A DNA stretch of 39,630 nt, from positions 1 through 39,630 of the forward strand of contig NPFB01000094.1 in the NCBI GenBank assembly GCA_014084085.1. The letters are read 5' to 3'. The stretch is from Hondaea fermentalgiana (Eukaryota > Sar > Bigyra > Thraustochytrida > Thraustochytriidae). The notes beneath the pieces were generated by a model. It did no database searches, was not told the DNA's origin, and saw nothing but the letters and a program-made list of their open reading frames with translations. The position numbers and the translations under genes are program-made. Positions 17,819 to 27,114 of the stretch are shown in pieces; positions within the stretch are counted from its first letter, which is position 1, and each line of letters begins with the position of its first letter.

Positions 17819-19864
17819 ATGGAGGGCGACTACGAGGCGCGGCGCCTCGCGAACATCCGGCGCAACGCGGCCGCGCTGCGCGAGCTGGGCCTGGCGCACG
17901 ACGACGAGCGCGCGGGCCCGCCGAGAGCGCGCTCTCGAGGCCAGCGAGGGTCGAAAAGATCCCGCCCGAGCGCTGCGTCCTCGCGAAGGTCGCGACGCGC
18001 GCGGCGCTCGAGACTCGGGAGCGCAAGCTCGTCGGAGAACGAGGATGTGCACGGTGGCGGGGGCAGGCGCAGCGGTGAAGCGCATGCTGTCGATGAGGTC
18101 GGCCAGAGTCCCGAGCAAAGGTCGCTTCGTCGCGGAAAGAAAGATTCCTCGCGCGACAACCTTCGCGCTCACGTCGTCGGCGATGATGATAAGGTGCATG
18201 TGTTCACACCCGTTGTGAAATCCAACAACGCACCACACACAGAGTACGAACTGGGCATTGAAGACGAAACCCACGTTTACGCACCGCTCTCTCTCCAAGA
18301 TGGAGGAGCTGTAAATGACACGCAGGCAAATCTCAGCGCTGTGGAAAGCTGGGTCGGCAAGGTTGTCGGTCCGGGTGGAGAACCTAAACGTTACCCACCC
18401 AAGCAGACTGTGATGTACGCAATGGGTTTCAAACGCCCGCGTTTCAATAAGTATGGCGGTGTGCAAAAGTTCCGCAACTGTTATGCTCTCTTTGTCAATG
18501 CGACACCTGTGGCGGATCATTACTATGCCAATTTGTTTCGATGCGAGGTTTCGGAAGCGGCGCCGCGCCTTTTCTTTAGCTGGTTCACACAGGCGCGCTT
18601 AACCATCGATTCACCTCTGGTGCACGATCTTGCGTCCGGGAACCTGCCGGTGTATTTGTTTGTGCGGCTTCCGGCAAAGCATTACTTTTGCGTTGGCCGC
18701 GTTCGACCTACTCCGCCCAAGGAATACGAGAATCAGGGAGTGCACTTTTGGTGGATTGTTGAGCATGCCAAAGAGCTTTCCCGTAGGCGGATCTTTCATC
18801 AGCTCGTCGAGACAATGGGCACGAATGCAGAAGTTCTGCTTCGCCCCTTTGCCTCTAGCGATCCCAAGCCCGCGCAAATGAGTGCCTCGAGCTCGTCTGC
18901 ACAATCTGAGCAGGACGGTGCATCAATTCTCCCTTCGAGCATCAGACCGGGCCATGCTCCAACGACGAGTCGAAGCGAGGGACCCAACGGCTCGCACACA
19001 GTCGGAGATAAAGGGCTGCACGAACAAGACGACAAACTGCGAATGCAGCTGTCACAGTCTATCATTTCGATCCGGGAAAAGCTTCAAGAGCTTGAGAATC
19101 GATTTATTGAAAACTTTGGTCAAGGACCAAAGCATGTTGTACACCAGCCCAAGCACGCACAGGTGTTGGACGGCGGAGATCAAGTGGACGCAAAGAGCGA
19201 GCAATTTCTTCAAGCGTGGATTGCTGAAGAAGAAGCTCAATCCGCTGGAGATGCAGACAGCGTGCGGCTAGCTCATCCAGGAACCGCAGCAATCCGTGCG
19301 GTGATCAGCGACTTCACGCGGAGTGAGTATCCAGGCTGGGTCGAGGCTGTCGCGCCTTTGCGCACGATTCTACAAACGGGAAATGCTGACCAACCGGCAA
19401 ATTATGGGTTTTCGACTACGTTGGAAACCTTTTCACACATTAGTTTTACGCCTCGCCATCTCGAAGTGATGCTGAATGGGGAATTTCTTTGGAGCGCTTG
19501 GGAGGCTCATTTCAAGGTTCTTCATGCCTTGCGCGCTGACACCTTCGCCTTCGGCGCCAATGCCAATGTCATTTTGGCAGAGCGTATGAAGGAATCTTAC
19601 GATGAAATTCGCAGGGCTCTTTTGAGCGAGAGGCGCGCCGGCAGGCATTATTTGTTTCGTACATCGCGTCTCGTCCCCATTTTCGACAAGGCTCTCGAGA
19701 AAGCTTGGCATGCCCTACGTCATTCTCCTGGGACTGCTGAGGCCATTGCAGAGGTTATGGGAGATGCCTTATCTCCGGCGAGCTTGGCGTGCCGTGATGA
19801 GGTAGAATATGCAAAGTCTGAAGCCCAGAACGACGACCGCGGGCCCACACAGCTGGTAAAGTGA
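17819..19864 (+). CDS. Unrecognised 681-residue protein with possible SRA/PUA-like core
   Basis: The ATG at 17819 lies in a good context (gcgccATGG). The N-terminus reads EARRLANIRRNAAALRELGL, a short motif common at the start of nuclear proteins, followed by a basic Arg/Ser-rich region (30-70) that could be a nuclear localisation signal. A well-ordered, aromatic-rich block spans about 175-345: TVMYAMGFKRPRFNKY, CYALFVNATPVADHYYANLFRCE, LFFSWFTQARLTIDSP, LPVYLFVRLPAKHYFCVGRV. It somewhat resembles the PUA/SRA-like domains beside DUF3427 or McrA-type proteins, which is a weak inference. A polar linker (345-440) leads to a short predicted coiled coil (near SIREKLQELENRF) and a helical C-terminal domain from about 480 (FTPRHLEVMLNGEFLWSAWEAHFKVL). 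Probably nuclear; function unknown. Confidence 0.7.
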   Translation: MEGDYEARRLANIRRNAAALRELGLAHDDERAGPPRARSRGQRGSKRSRPSAASSRRSRRARRSRLGSASSSENEDVHGGGGRRSGEAHAVDEVGQSPEQRSLRRGKKDSSRDNLRAHVVGDDDKVHVFTPVVKSNNAPHTEYELGIEDETHVYAPLSLQDGGAVNDTQANLSAVESWVGKVVGPGGEPKRYPPKQTVMYAMGFKRPRFNKYGGVQKFRNCYALFVNATPVADHYYANLFRCEVSEAAPRLFFSWFTQARLTIDSPLVHDLASGNLPVYLFVRLPAKHYFCVGRVRPTPPKEYENQGVHFWWIVEHAKELSRRRIFHQLVETMGTNAEVLLRPFASSDPKPAQMSASSSSAQSEQDGASILPSSIRPGHAPTTSRSEGPNGSHTVGDKGLHEQDDKLRMQLSQSIISIREKLQELENRFIENFGQGPKHVVHQPKHAQVLDGGDQVDAKSEQFLQAWIAEEEAQSAGDADSVRLAHPGTAAIRAVISDFTRSEYPGWVEAVAPLRTILQTGNADQPANYGFSTTLETFSHISFTPRHLEVMLNGEFLWSAWEAHFKVLHALRADTFAFGANANVILAERMKESYDEIRRALLSERRAGRHYLFRTSRLVPIFDKALEKAWHALRHSPGTAEAIAEVMGDALSPASLACRDEVEYAKSEAQNDDRGPTQLVK

Positions 19865-20473
19865 TAGAGAGAAGAGATGACCAGTTATATCGGAAGAAAG
19901 CTCTCGCGTCTACGAGGCAGATGCGCTCTAATGCAATTTCGTGCACGTTTAAAGTTCGTTACGATTTTTGGCATAGCGGCAAGATACGTCCTCCTCTGCC
20001 ACTTGTGTCGAAAAAGAAAATAAGAAAGAAGAAGTGAAGGTTTACTACATTTAGATCCATACGCAACTTCCCTCCTTTCGTTTCGGCGTCCGTCTACAAA
20101 CACTCCTCCAGACACTCAGCCAGCGCGCGGCCTTGTGCAGCTGCTCGGCATCCAGCCTCGAGCAAGCAGGCGTCACTCCTTCTTCTTTTCGCATGACTAC
20201 CTACATCCGCCTCGAAGCTTTCGCGGCGAGGGCGACCGGCCGTATCTTGCTATAACCCACTTGCGCGCGCGCATTCCCGAGTGTGGCGGCGTTTGCTGCA
20301 GTGTGCGGCGCGCCGCGGCCTCGAGCTGCACCGCGACACCGGTGACGACTCGGAGCGCGGGAGCGACCGCGAGCAGACCGAAAGCGAGCTCGCGGCGCTG
20401 CGGCAGGAGTCGGGCGCGAGGGAGCGGAGCGGGAGAGGCGCGAGGGAGCACGCGAGCACGCGAGAGCGCAAGC
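19865..20473. other. Gene-free 5' region of the small membrane-protein gene
   Basis: About 609 bases separate two plus-strand genes. The first part is A/T-richer 3' flank; from about 20270 the sequence becomes GC-rich leader. The downstream frame is open through part of it but has no ATG, so I see nothing coding. Confidence 0.5.
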
Positions 20474-20887
20474 ATGGGTCGGCTGCGGTCGCTGGTGCTG
20501 GGGTCGCTGGTGGGCGGCGGCGCGTACGTGGCCATGGACGCGTACGTCATGTCGCACCTGAGCCAGATGGACGTCGGGCTCCGGAGCCTCAGGCACGACA
20601 TTAACCCGGACGGCGCGCCGCCCGCGCGCAAGCGGCCCGCGGCGGAAGATACGCTCTTCAGCCCGTACATTGACCAGGCGGCGGCGTCCTTTCGCCGCAA
20701 CTGGAACGCCGCGCTGCGCTCTGGATACGAAAAGTTTGTCGAGACCGTTCGCAACCCGTACCTCAACGCCGCGACCACCACCACCTCGCATCCGTCCGCG
20801 GACAATGCGCTCGCGCAGCCTTCGTCCGGAGACGCCGTCGAGGCCGTTGCCCCAGTGCCCTCTGCGCCTGAGAGCAGCTCTGCCTAG
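20474..20887 (+). CDS. Small single-pass membrane protein, possibly MICOS Mic12/13-like
   Basis: The ATG at 20474 gives 137 residues. Residues 4-27 form one glycine-containing transmembrane helix (LVLGSLVGGGAYVAMDAYV) at the very N-terminus. A central segment reads SPYIDQAAASFRRNWNAALRSGYEKFVETV, followed by a low-complexity Ala/Pro/Ser tail. A short N-terminal glycine-zipper helix followed by a conserved W-N segment is the shape of Mic12/QIL1 (MIC13) subunits of the mitochondrial contact-site complex. The match rests on topology and a few residues only. The reading frame is open upstream but has no ATG. It could equally be an unrelated organelle or ER protein. Confidence 0.55.
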   Translation: MGRLRSLVLGSLVGGGAYVAMDAYVMSHLSQMDVGLRSLRHDINPDGAPPARKRPAAEDTLFSPYIDQAAASFRRNWNAALRSGYEKFVETVRNPYLNAATTTTSHPSADNALAQPSSGDAVEAVAPVPSAPESSSA

Positions 20888-21833
20888 ATTTTCACAGCCG
20901 CAAGACGACGTTTCCCTCCTCATCTTCGGCTCCACCATCGTGCGCCCTTTCTTTGCAGCTTGTTTTCCTTTTTCGCCTCGACGTATTGCTTTGAAGTAAC
21001 TTGAAGCAGGCTGACAGACAGAGGAAAGTAGAATAATGCTTTGGTTGGGCGTTCATTGACGTGCGCGCCCGTCTCGGGAACGAACGATGCATCTTACCTT
21101 TTCGTCAACAGTTAGCAGGCGGGCCGAGACGCTACGGGATTTGCCACCGCATCCTCGTCAGTGTGCTCATGGCATTGTCTTACCATCGCTCCTCAAATCC
21201 TCAACATTAGCAAAAATATAAAGCTTTGTCATTCTTCTCTCTGTCCGTTTTTTTTCTCTGAGGAGGTGGGATTACGGGGAGAGAAAGTCATGATTGTCAT
21301 CGATCTTCAAGCAAAGTCGACCAATCATCAGACCGCTATTGGTCATTTGGATCTTATCAGCGTGCTCATGGCTTTTGCCTCACACCATTGCTCCTAAGCC
21401 TTTCCCTTATATCCTGGGGCATTAGCAACATTAAAGCTTTCGTTTATATCCTTCGAGGAAGTTTCACGAGTCATGATTCTTGCCGACCTGCAAGTGGAAA
21501 TGATCTAAAATGAGTTCGTTTTCCCGCGATTTCATCATCGCATGTAGGACTTTACTGTTTTGACGAACCATCACCTCGTTTCGCTCCCTATTTTTCCTTT
21601 GCTGTTTCCGACATTTTTCATTTATTTATGCATGAAACCACAAGATCCTATCTGTGATGGTTTCTTTCACGCAAAGTAAATTTTAAATTAAAAATAGCCT
21701 CGTAACTCCTTCGACTTGTGGGAAAGCTCACGATGAATCTGATTTGGAATATTTAGAAGCTCGTACGCACATGAAGCGCACAAAATAATAAAATAAATCT
21801 GTGGCCCTGCTGCATAGATCAATCGAGAGCGCC
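20888..21833. other. Gene-free region with a diverged 200-base duplication
   Basis: About 950 bases lie between two plus-strand genes and are much more A/T-rich than their surroundings. No open frame looks coding. The notable content is an imperfect direct duplication (separate entry). The last 150 bases, rich in A and T, precede the JMJD5-like gene. Confidence 0.55.
21157..21507. repeat. Imperfect direct duplication, period about 199 bases
   Basis: Copy A (about 21157-21308) and copy B (about 21356-21507) share landmarks in the same order: tgctcatggc, ccatcgctcct/ccattgctcct, cattagcaa, aaagcttt, gagga, gtcatgatt and gatct. The offset is 199 bases at the first landmark. The copies are well diverged, and neither encodes protein. 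Confidence 0.65.
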
Positions 21834-23414
21834 ATGGACCTCTTCGCCGACAGCAGCGACGAAGAGTCGCCGCCCGTGACCGGGCCCGCGACATCGAGCT
21901 CTTCGTCGCAACCGCCGTCGGAGAAACAGACTCTATCCTCGGACTCACAAAGTCGCAAGAGGCCTCTAGTTGAGGAAAAGGGTAAAGAAGATGGTGGTGG
22001 CCCCGAAGAGCAAGGCCCGGGCCCGAAGCGTCCTCGCGGAGACTCGAGCAAAGACCCTCGTCTCGCTGCGGCAACGCGTGCAGTAGTGGTGCGATGTCGC
22101 ATCTTTGCTTCGCAGACCGTGCCAGCAACAGCGGAAGACCTGCGAAACGCGGTTGGCAGGCCCGAGCTGGGCGATAAGCTTGAGGCAGCCGTGGTGGCCC
22201 TTCAGCACAACGACGAAGATGCCGAAAAGTGCCTCAAGATCGCCGACGAAGTCCAAGACGCTGCATGGAAGGCCATGCTCTCCGACCGATCTACGGCGCA
22301 CCGTTGCTGGAAGGAAGCCTTTGTGCTTTCCCGGTCCATGATGGCTGCCGCTGCTTTGGCCCTGGGAGATGTCGAACGCTGTGTAGAAAACGCTGACTTG
22401 GCCTTTATCATGGGTGCACCCAAGCAAGAGGTAAACCTTATTTTCCGCCTGGTGGCTCCGCAATGCCCAGCCTATGAAGATGCCAAAGTCAAGGGCGTTC
22501 GATTTCCTGATCGCGCTGCCATCGAAGCTCGAGGATTTGACGCTGGAGAATTGCGCCAAAAACTCTCGCCTGGCGCTCAAATTGAACCACTTCAAGGGGA
22601 CAAGGAGGTGCTCGATAAGCCGAGTTTGGAGGATTTGGCAAAGTATTGTCTCCCGGGCGACCAGGGCCGCGCAGTGGTCATCAAAGGCATGGTAGATGAC
22701 TGGCCTGCGCTTACAACGTGGTGCGACCTCGACTTTTTCGTGTCACGGTACGGCAATCGCCGCATCCCGGTAGAGATTGGGTCTCGGCTCCAAAGTATGA
22801 AGGAGGAAGTGACCAAGCTGGGAGAATTCTTGGCCAACTATGTTGCGCCTCGATGTCGCGAGACCGCCGAAAATGTACCTGCTGGAGAGGAGGTTGCTTA
22901 TCTTGCTCAGCACAATTTGCTCGAGCAGCTCCCAGAACTTCTTCGCATGGCGCCAATGCCCCGCTTTTGCGCGTACGAAGGCGCAACGCTCGATGCCTCG
23001 TCGGTGTGGCTTGGAACAGACGAGACCGTGACGCTTCTTCACTATGATTCATATGACAACTTTCTCATACAGGTGGCGGGTGCCAAGTATGTGGTCCTCT
23101 TCGATGGTAGTCAATTTGAAGAGCTCTATGTTTCAAAGGGGTCTCGCTCTGCCCAGAGTAGCGCCTCTACCTCGACGTCCAAAGACGTCGATGAACACGA
23201 TGGCGAGGCATTTTTGGCGCAGGGTAATACGAGCGCTGTAGATGTGGGCAAGCCAGACCTCGAAAAGTATCCCAAGTATGCCAAAGCACAAGGAAAGTGT
23301 GTCGTATTGCAACCAGGCGACACCTTGTATATTCCCCAGGGCATGTGGCATTATGTGCGGTCGCTTACTCCGTCGTTGAGTGTGAATTACTGGTTCTCGC
23401 GCTCTTCTGCATGA
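21834..23414 (+). CDS. JMJD5/KDM8-like JmjC oxygenase
   Basis: The ATG at 21834 gives 526 residues; an in-frame upstream start at 21801 is not ATG. Residues 1-70 are acidic and Ser-rich with a basic patch (KRP), a possible nuclear signal. Residues 75-215 are helical, like the N-terminal domain of JMJD5. The JmjC domain (about 262-523) contains AVVIKGMVDDWPA, RRIPVEIGSR, AYLAQHNLLEQLPEL, SVWLG, the Fe(II) ligands H403 and D405 in LLHYDSYDN, K418 (2-oxoglutarate) in QVAGAKYVVLF, NTSAVDVGKPD, PGDTLYIP and the third Fe ligand H506 in WHYVRSL. All core residues are present, so it should be an active 2-oxoglutarate oxygenase, probably a protein hydroxylase as known for JMJD5. A polar insert of about 30 residues sits after LY (433-463), where relatives are shorter. 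Confidence 0.92.
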   Translation: MDLFADSSDEESPPVTGPATSSSSSQPPSEKQTLSSDSQSRKRPLVEEKGKEDGGGPEEQGPGPKRPRGDSSKDPRLAAATRAVVVRCRIFASQTVPATAEDLRNAVGRPELGDKLEAAVVALQHNDEDAEKCLKIADEVQDAAWKAMLSDRSTAHRCWKEAFVLSRSMMAAAALALGDVERCVENADLAFIMGAPKQEVNLIFRLVAPQCPAYEDAKVKGVRFPDRAAIEARGFDAGELRQKLSPGAQIEPLQGDKEVLDKPSLEDLAKYCLPGDQGRAVVIKGMVDDWPALTTWCDLDFFVSRYGNRRIPVEIGSRLQSMKEEVTKLGEFLANYVAPRCRETAENVPAGEEVAYLAQHNLLEQLPELLRMAPMPRFCAYEGATLDASSVWLGTDETVTLLHYDSYDNFLIQVAGAKYVVLFDGSQFEELYVSKGSRSAQSSASTSTSKDVDEHDGEAFLAQGNTSAVDVGKPDLEKYPKYAKAQGKCVVLQPGDTLYIPQGMWHYVRSLTPSLSVNYWFSRSSA

Positions 23415-23816
23415 TCCTTTCGTTTTCCATTTGCGAGTGTGGGAGGACATGAACACAAAGAGCAAATCAAAACAGAACAGAAAAATAAATTTTTGTAAAA
23501 TCCCCATCACAATAAAGCAGTCTCTGTTGTATCAGCGATCTCAACGCACGCACGTAGTACCATAGTCGACATAATTGGCAAAAGAAGGCGGATAGGGGGG
23601 GGTTGCGAAAAGAAAAAAGAATAAAAGAAGTAGAATCAAGGTGACGCAGAGAGAGAAAGAGAGAGAGGGAGAGAAACAAGCCAACCAGCTTCGTGCGTCA
23701 CAGTTGCGATAAGACCGCTCGTTGCATGCATGCATGCATGCATGCATGCATGCACGCAAGCAAGCACGGAATCTCTCTTGTCGACATGCATGCATGAGAA
23801 CGTCCCAAAAGAGAAT
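23415..23816. other. Convergent 3' region (JMJD5-like / LIM gene)
   Basis: The 402 bases between two stop codons contain AATAAA at about 23484-23489 and 23511-23516, possible polyadenylation signals for the JMJD5-like gene. A GA-rich tract (about 23649-23677) and an ATGC array (23723-23754) follow. Confidence 0.5.
23723..23754. repeat. (TGCA)n self-complementary tetranucleotide array
   Basis: About eight units of tgca form a fully palindromic array able to fold back on itself. A shorter copy recurs at about 23785-23795. Confidence 0.85.
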
Positions 23817-25853
23817 CTATGCATGCTCGCGCATTTCCTCTTGCAAAGCAGCCTTGGCGGCGGAACGCAAGGTGTCGTAGTCCTCTTGACAGAAAAAGTT
23901 CTCCTTGTACATGACGTAGACGCCGCCAAGTTCGGCAATTGTTTTATCGCAAGTGGCGCAGCGGAAACAGTCCTTGTGAAAAACGGCCTTTTGGCCATCG
24001 TCCAGCGTGACTTGCACGGCGTCTTTTGCAGGGGCCGGGGCACCACAGCCAACGCACTGCTGTTTGGCACCGTGAACAGCGCAGAGGAGACCACGATCCT
24101 CGTCAAGGACAAAGTCATCGGCCTCAAGGTCCGTGCCGTTCTCCGCAAGAGAGGAAAGTTGAACGAGACACTCGGTGCACTTGAAGCAGTCAATGTGAAA
24201 AACCTTGTCCTCGACGCGAAGCAAATGGTCCTTGGGATCGGCGGTCTCGCCGCAGCCAAAACATCGTTGCGCAAGGTACAGATTTGCGTAGGAGCGCTGG
24301 CACAGCATGCGACCATTAACAACGTAGAATTGCGAGTTAATGAGCTTACCGCAGTCGTCGCAGCGGACGCAATCCCGGTGATACTTTTTGCCCATGGACT
24401 GCACCATATCCGACGAGTCCCTGATCGCTTCCTCACAGACGGCACACCTGCCGAGGGTGTCTCTGTGGCGCACAGAGTCGGCAGTGAGCCGCAGCGACTG
24501 AATCGCCTTTCGAAGAAGAGTGCCCTGGCCTGAGCGTTGGTGTCCGCGGGCAGCATGGCGTCCAAGACCCGGAGGGCCCTCGTCGCTGGATTGGCTCTTG
24601 TGCTCGGCCTCGTACGAGGGTCCTTTTTGGCGATGACCACCGCGGCCCTGTCGAGGACGAGTGGACATGGGCTCGGGCGGCGGTGGCGGCGGAGGCGGTG
24701 GAAACGCGCCGTCATCTTCCCAGTCTTCAAAGTCGCGATCTGCCTCCTCGTCACCCTCCTCTGGAGGCGGCAGCGGCGGGGGCAGCTGCGAAAGGGCCGA
24801 AACGCGCGTCTTCATTGTCGCACGCGACGACGGGGGAGGAGGCACGGTTCCTCGGGCCACACCGGCGCCTCCATGGACCCTATAGGTGGAGTAAGGGGCC
24901 TCTGGCAGCGACGTTGTGCCGCTGCGCTGCTGCGAAATGAGGTAGTGTCCATGTACGTTTGAGAAGAGAAGCTTGCTCATCTCCTCGTCCTGCGAGCGGG
25001 TGAGCACCATGTAGCGAGACCTCTGAAATAGTGCGGGTATCTCATCGAAATCCTCGAGCAACAATCGCGAGGTAAGTTCGCTGTACGCGTCAAGAGCGTC
25101 ACCGCCAAAGTCGCCAAAGAGAAAGACGTGCGCAAAGTTTTCTGGGCGCACGCGCTCGAGCATCTCGTTTAGCTCCGCCACACATGCTTGCTTGATGTGG
25201 ACAAAGAGCAAGTTGGTGTCAAAGTAATTGAACCGCATCGTGAGGGCGCCGCGGCTGCCCGTGGCAGGCGCCGAATGCGTTCGATGCGATGCCGAGGTCT
25301 GTCCAGAGCCACGCGTCGTGTCCACGCCTGGGCCTGTCAGCTCGAGCACGGAGCGATCGAGAAGCATCGGCAGCATGGAATATCTCCGGTCTCGGACGGT
25401 GTCCATTTGGGACATTTCCATGGCCCCGTCTTCGACGAGGGAAGCGCGGACGAAGATCATGAGTCCGAGAGCAGGACGGCCGACCTCTGCGGTGACCATG
25501 AGGTGCGAGAACTCTTTGAACTCGGTGCCGTCGCGAGTAAGGTGCTGCATGCACTTGTCCACGGTTGCGGGCAGGTCCGTGCAGGCCTGCAGCCCGACAA
25601 CGTAGACGTCAAAGCCGACAGGAAAGAGATCCTTCATTTCGGCCAACGACTCGATGCTCTGGGAGCGCATGTCCCAAGCCGTGACAAAGAAGCTGGCGTC
25701 CATATCGTCCTCGGCGAGCTCTGCGTGCAGCTCCGGAGGAGGCATTAGATTCTGTACCTTTGTGCGCAGCACTGGCGCTCGGCGGTTCGTGTACATGTCG
25801 CTTCGCGGCCGATCGAGGCTTTTGCGCACATTATGCTTGAGGTGCTTGAACAT
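23817..25853 (-). CDS. Degenerate inositol 5-phosphatase-like domain fused to three LIM domains
   Basis: The ATG at 25853 gives 678 residues; the frame is open upstream only through a GAGC array. Residues 50-310 follow the order of an inositol polyphosphate 5-phosphatase: FFVTAWDM, FDVYVVGLQA, LMIFVRASLV, ALTMRFNYFDTNLLFVHI, HVFLFGDFGGD. Catalytic positions are altered: the N of the WN motif is D61, the metal-binding E of GLQE is A90, the H of the xSHL-type motif is missing, GDLNYR reads GDFGGD, and no SDHxPV end is visible. A pseudoenzyme is likely. Residues 335-445 are Pro-rich with acidic patches, including a nine-Pro run. LIM1 (470-520), LIM2 (531-594) and LIM3 (600-659) show C-x2-C...H-x2-C-x2-C-x2-C...C patterns; LIM1 ends in a less usual C-x3-Y. 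Likely a cytoskeletal or phosphoinositide-linked adaptor. Confidence 0.8.
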   Translation of the reverse strand: MFKHLKHNVRKSLDRPRSDMYTNRRAPVLRTKVQNLMPPPELHAELAEDDMDASFFVTAWDMRSQSIESLAEMKDLFPVGFDVYVVGLQACTDLPATVDKCMQHLTRDGTEFKEFSHLMVTAEVGRPALGLMIFVRASLVEDGAMEMSQMDTVRDRRYSMLPMLLDRSVLELTGPGVDTTRGSGQTSASHRTHSAPATGSRGALTMRFNYFDTNLLFVHIKQACVAELNEMLERVRPENFAHVFLFGDFGGDALDAYSELTSRLLLEDFDEIPALFQRSRYMVLTRSQDEEMSKLLFSNVHGHYLISQQRSGTTSLPEAPYSTYRVHGGAGVARGTVPPPPSSRATMKTRVSALSQLPPPLPPPEEGDEEADRDFEDWEDDGAFPPPPPPPPPEPMSTRPRQGRGGHRQKGPSYEAEHKSQSSDEGPPGLGRHAARGHQRSGQGTLLRKAIQSLRLTADSVRHRDTLGRCAVCEEAIRDSSDMVQSMGKKYHRDCVRCDDCGKLINSQFYVVNGRMLCQRSYANLYLAQRCFGCGETADPKDHLLRVEDKVFHIDCFKCTECLVQLSSLAENGTDLEADDFVLDEDRGLLCAVHGAKQQCVGCGAPAPAKDAVQVTLDDGQKAVFHKDCFRCATCDKTIAELGGVYVMYKENFFCQEDYDTLRSAAKAALQEEMREHA

Positions 25854-27114
25854 TCTCGCTCGCTCGCTCGCTCGCTCGCTCGCAGTCTGCCTCGACGCGA
25901 ACCAAGGCCCGTCCGTTCCGTTCGCCCAGCTCCTCTTCAAGACTTTTTCAAGCCTCGTCTCGTCCGTCCAGGCGCGTCCGTCGCGCCAGGAGCGGCGACC
26001 CGCAACAACGAAGGAAGGCGAGGGACGTGTGCGCCGGCCGCAATCTCGTCCTCGACGCGGGTTTGCCGCAGACCTTCGCTCGCTCGCTCCCCCGCTCGGC
26101 CCCCGAGCGCAGGGATCGTCCTCGGCAGCGATACCTCGAGATGCGTCTTCGCCTTGCTCCCCCGCTCGCAGACGCTCTTCTTCTCCGCCGTTGGTCGCGG
26201 CACGCGCTGGAAAGGGCGCTTTCCTTTCTTTCCTTCACGTCAGCCCTCCCTCCTCCCCCAGGTTTCCCTCCCTCCTGCACGTGCCGCGCTTTCTCGCGCA
26301 GCGTCGCGTCGCGGGCTCGCTCGCTCGCTCGCTCGCGTGCCGCCGCGGCGTGCGCGGGAGCGGCGGTATCGGGTCTGCTGCTGCTGCTGCTGCTGCGGCA
26401 GCGCGTCCGCGCTGGGCGGCGCGTGCAGGAGCGGCCAGAGAGAGGGAGGGAGACGGCGCTGGCCATGGTCGATGGAGGAGGGCGCGAATGACCCGAAAGC
26501 GCGAGGAAGAGACACTTTTGCGCGGCCACCGCACGCACGCAGCGGAGCAGAGCAGAGCAGCGCGGCTCGCACGTTTCCACGCACGCGGGGCTTGCCTGCG
26601 CGCAGGCATCACAACGCAACGCAACGCAGGCTCGCTCGCTCGCTCCCCGCTCGCGCGCGAGACGCAAGCTGCGCAGGCTGCGCGAGCCCGGCCGGGCGGG
26701 TCGCGAGGGCTGGCGCCGGCTCACTTCGAGGGGCGGTGATGGTGCACTGCACTTCTAGCAGTACTAGCAGGAGGCGGGCGCGGAGAAGGCGCCGGGCAAC
26801 GGCAACGAGGGGAGCCGTCGCAGGCGCACCTCGGCCAGCTGCAGCGACGACAGCGACGCAAGGACAAACGTGCTTGCGCCCGAGCGTGCGTGCTTGTGTG
26901 CGAGTGAGCGTGCAGGGGGGTGGGCGGGCGAGACGCACTTCGGCTGGGACACATGCTGCCCTTGGATGGCCCGCGAGGGAAAACGGGGCTCGTGCTGGGC
27001 GCGGCGCTCGCCTCCGTCGTCGACGGAGAGGGCCCCGAGGCCCGTGCGCGTAGTGAGCTCGAGGAAGCAGGGGGAAATGCACGAGACCGCGAAGCAAGAG
27101 GCGAGGCTCTGACG
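25854..27114. promoter_or_regulatory. Long GC-rich divergent region (LIM gene / TTL-like gene)
   Basis: About 1.26 kb separates the divergent starts. It is extremely GC-rich and holds several clusters of GCTC units (25855-25883, about 26075-26090, 26316-26334 and 26630-26645) and a CTG run near 26376-26396. Several long frames are open here on both strands but lack any recognisable protein features. An ATG at 26953, in frame with the TTL-like gene, could extend it by 54 residues. Confidence 0.5.
25855..25883. repeat. (CTCG)n array abutting the LIM-gene start
   Basis: Seven tetranucleotide units begin one base upstream of the minus-strand start codon at 25853; on the sense strand they read GAGC. 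They occupy the immediate 5' leader. Confidence 0.85.

Noticed and set aside
25833..27053. Long overlapping frames in the LIM/TTL divergent region on both strands
   Set aside because: They are Arg/Ala/Ser-rich low-complexity products of high GC content, with no domain and mutually overlapping.
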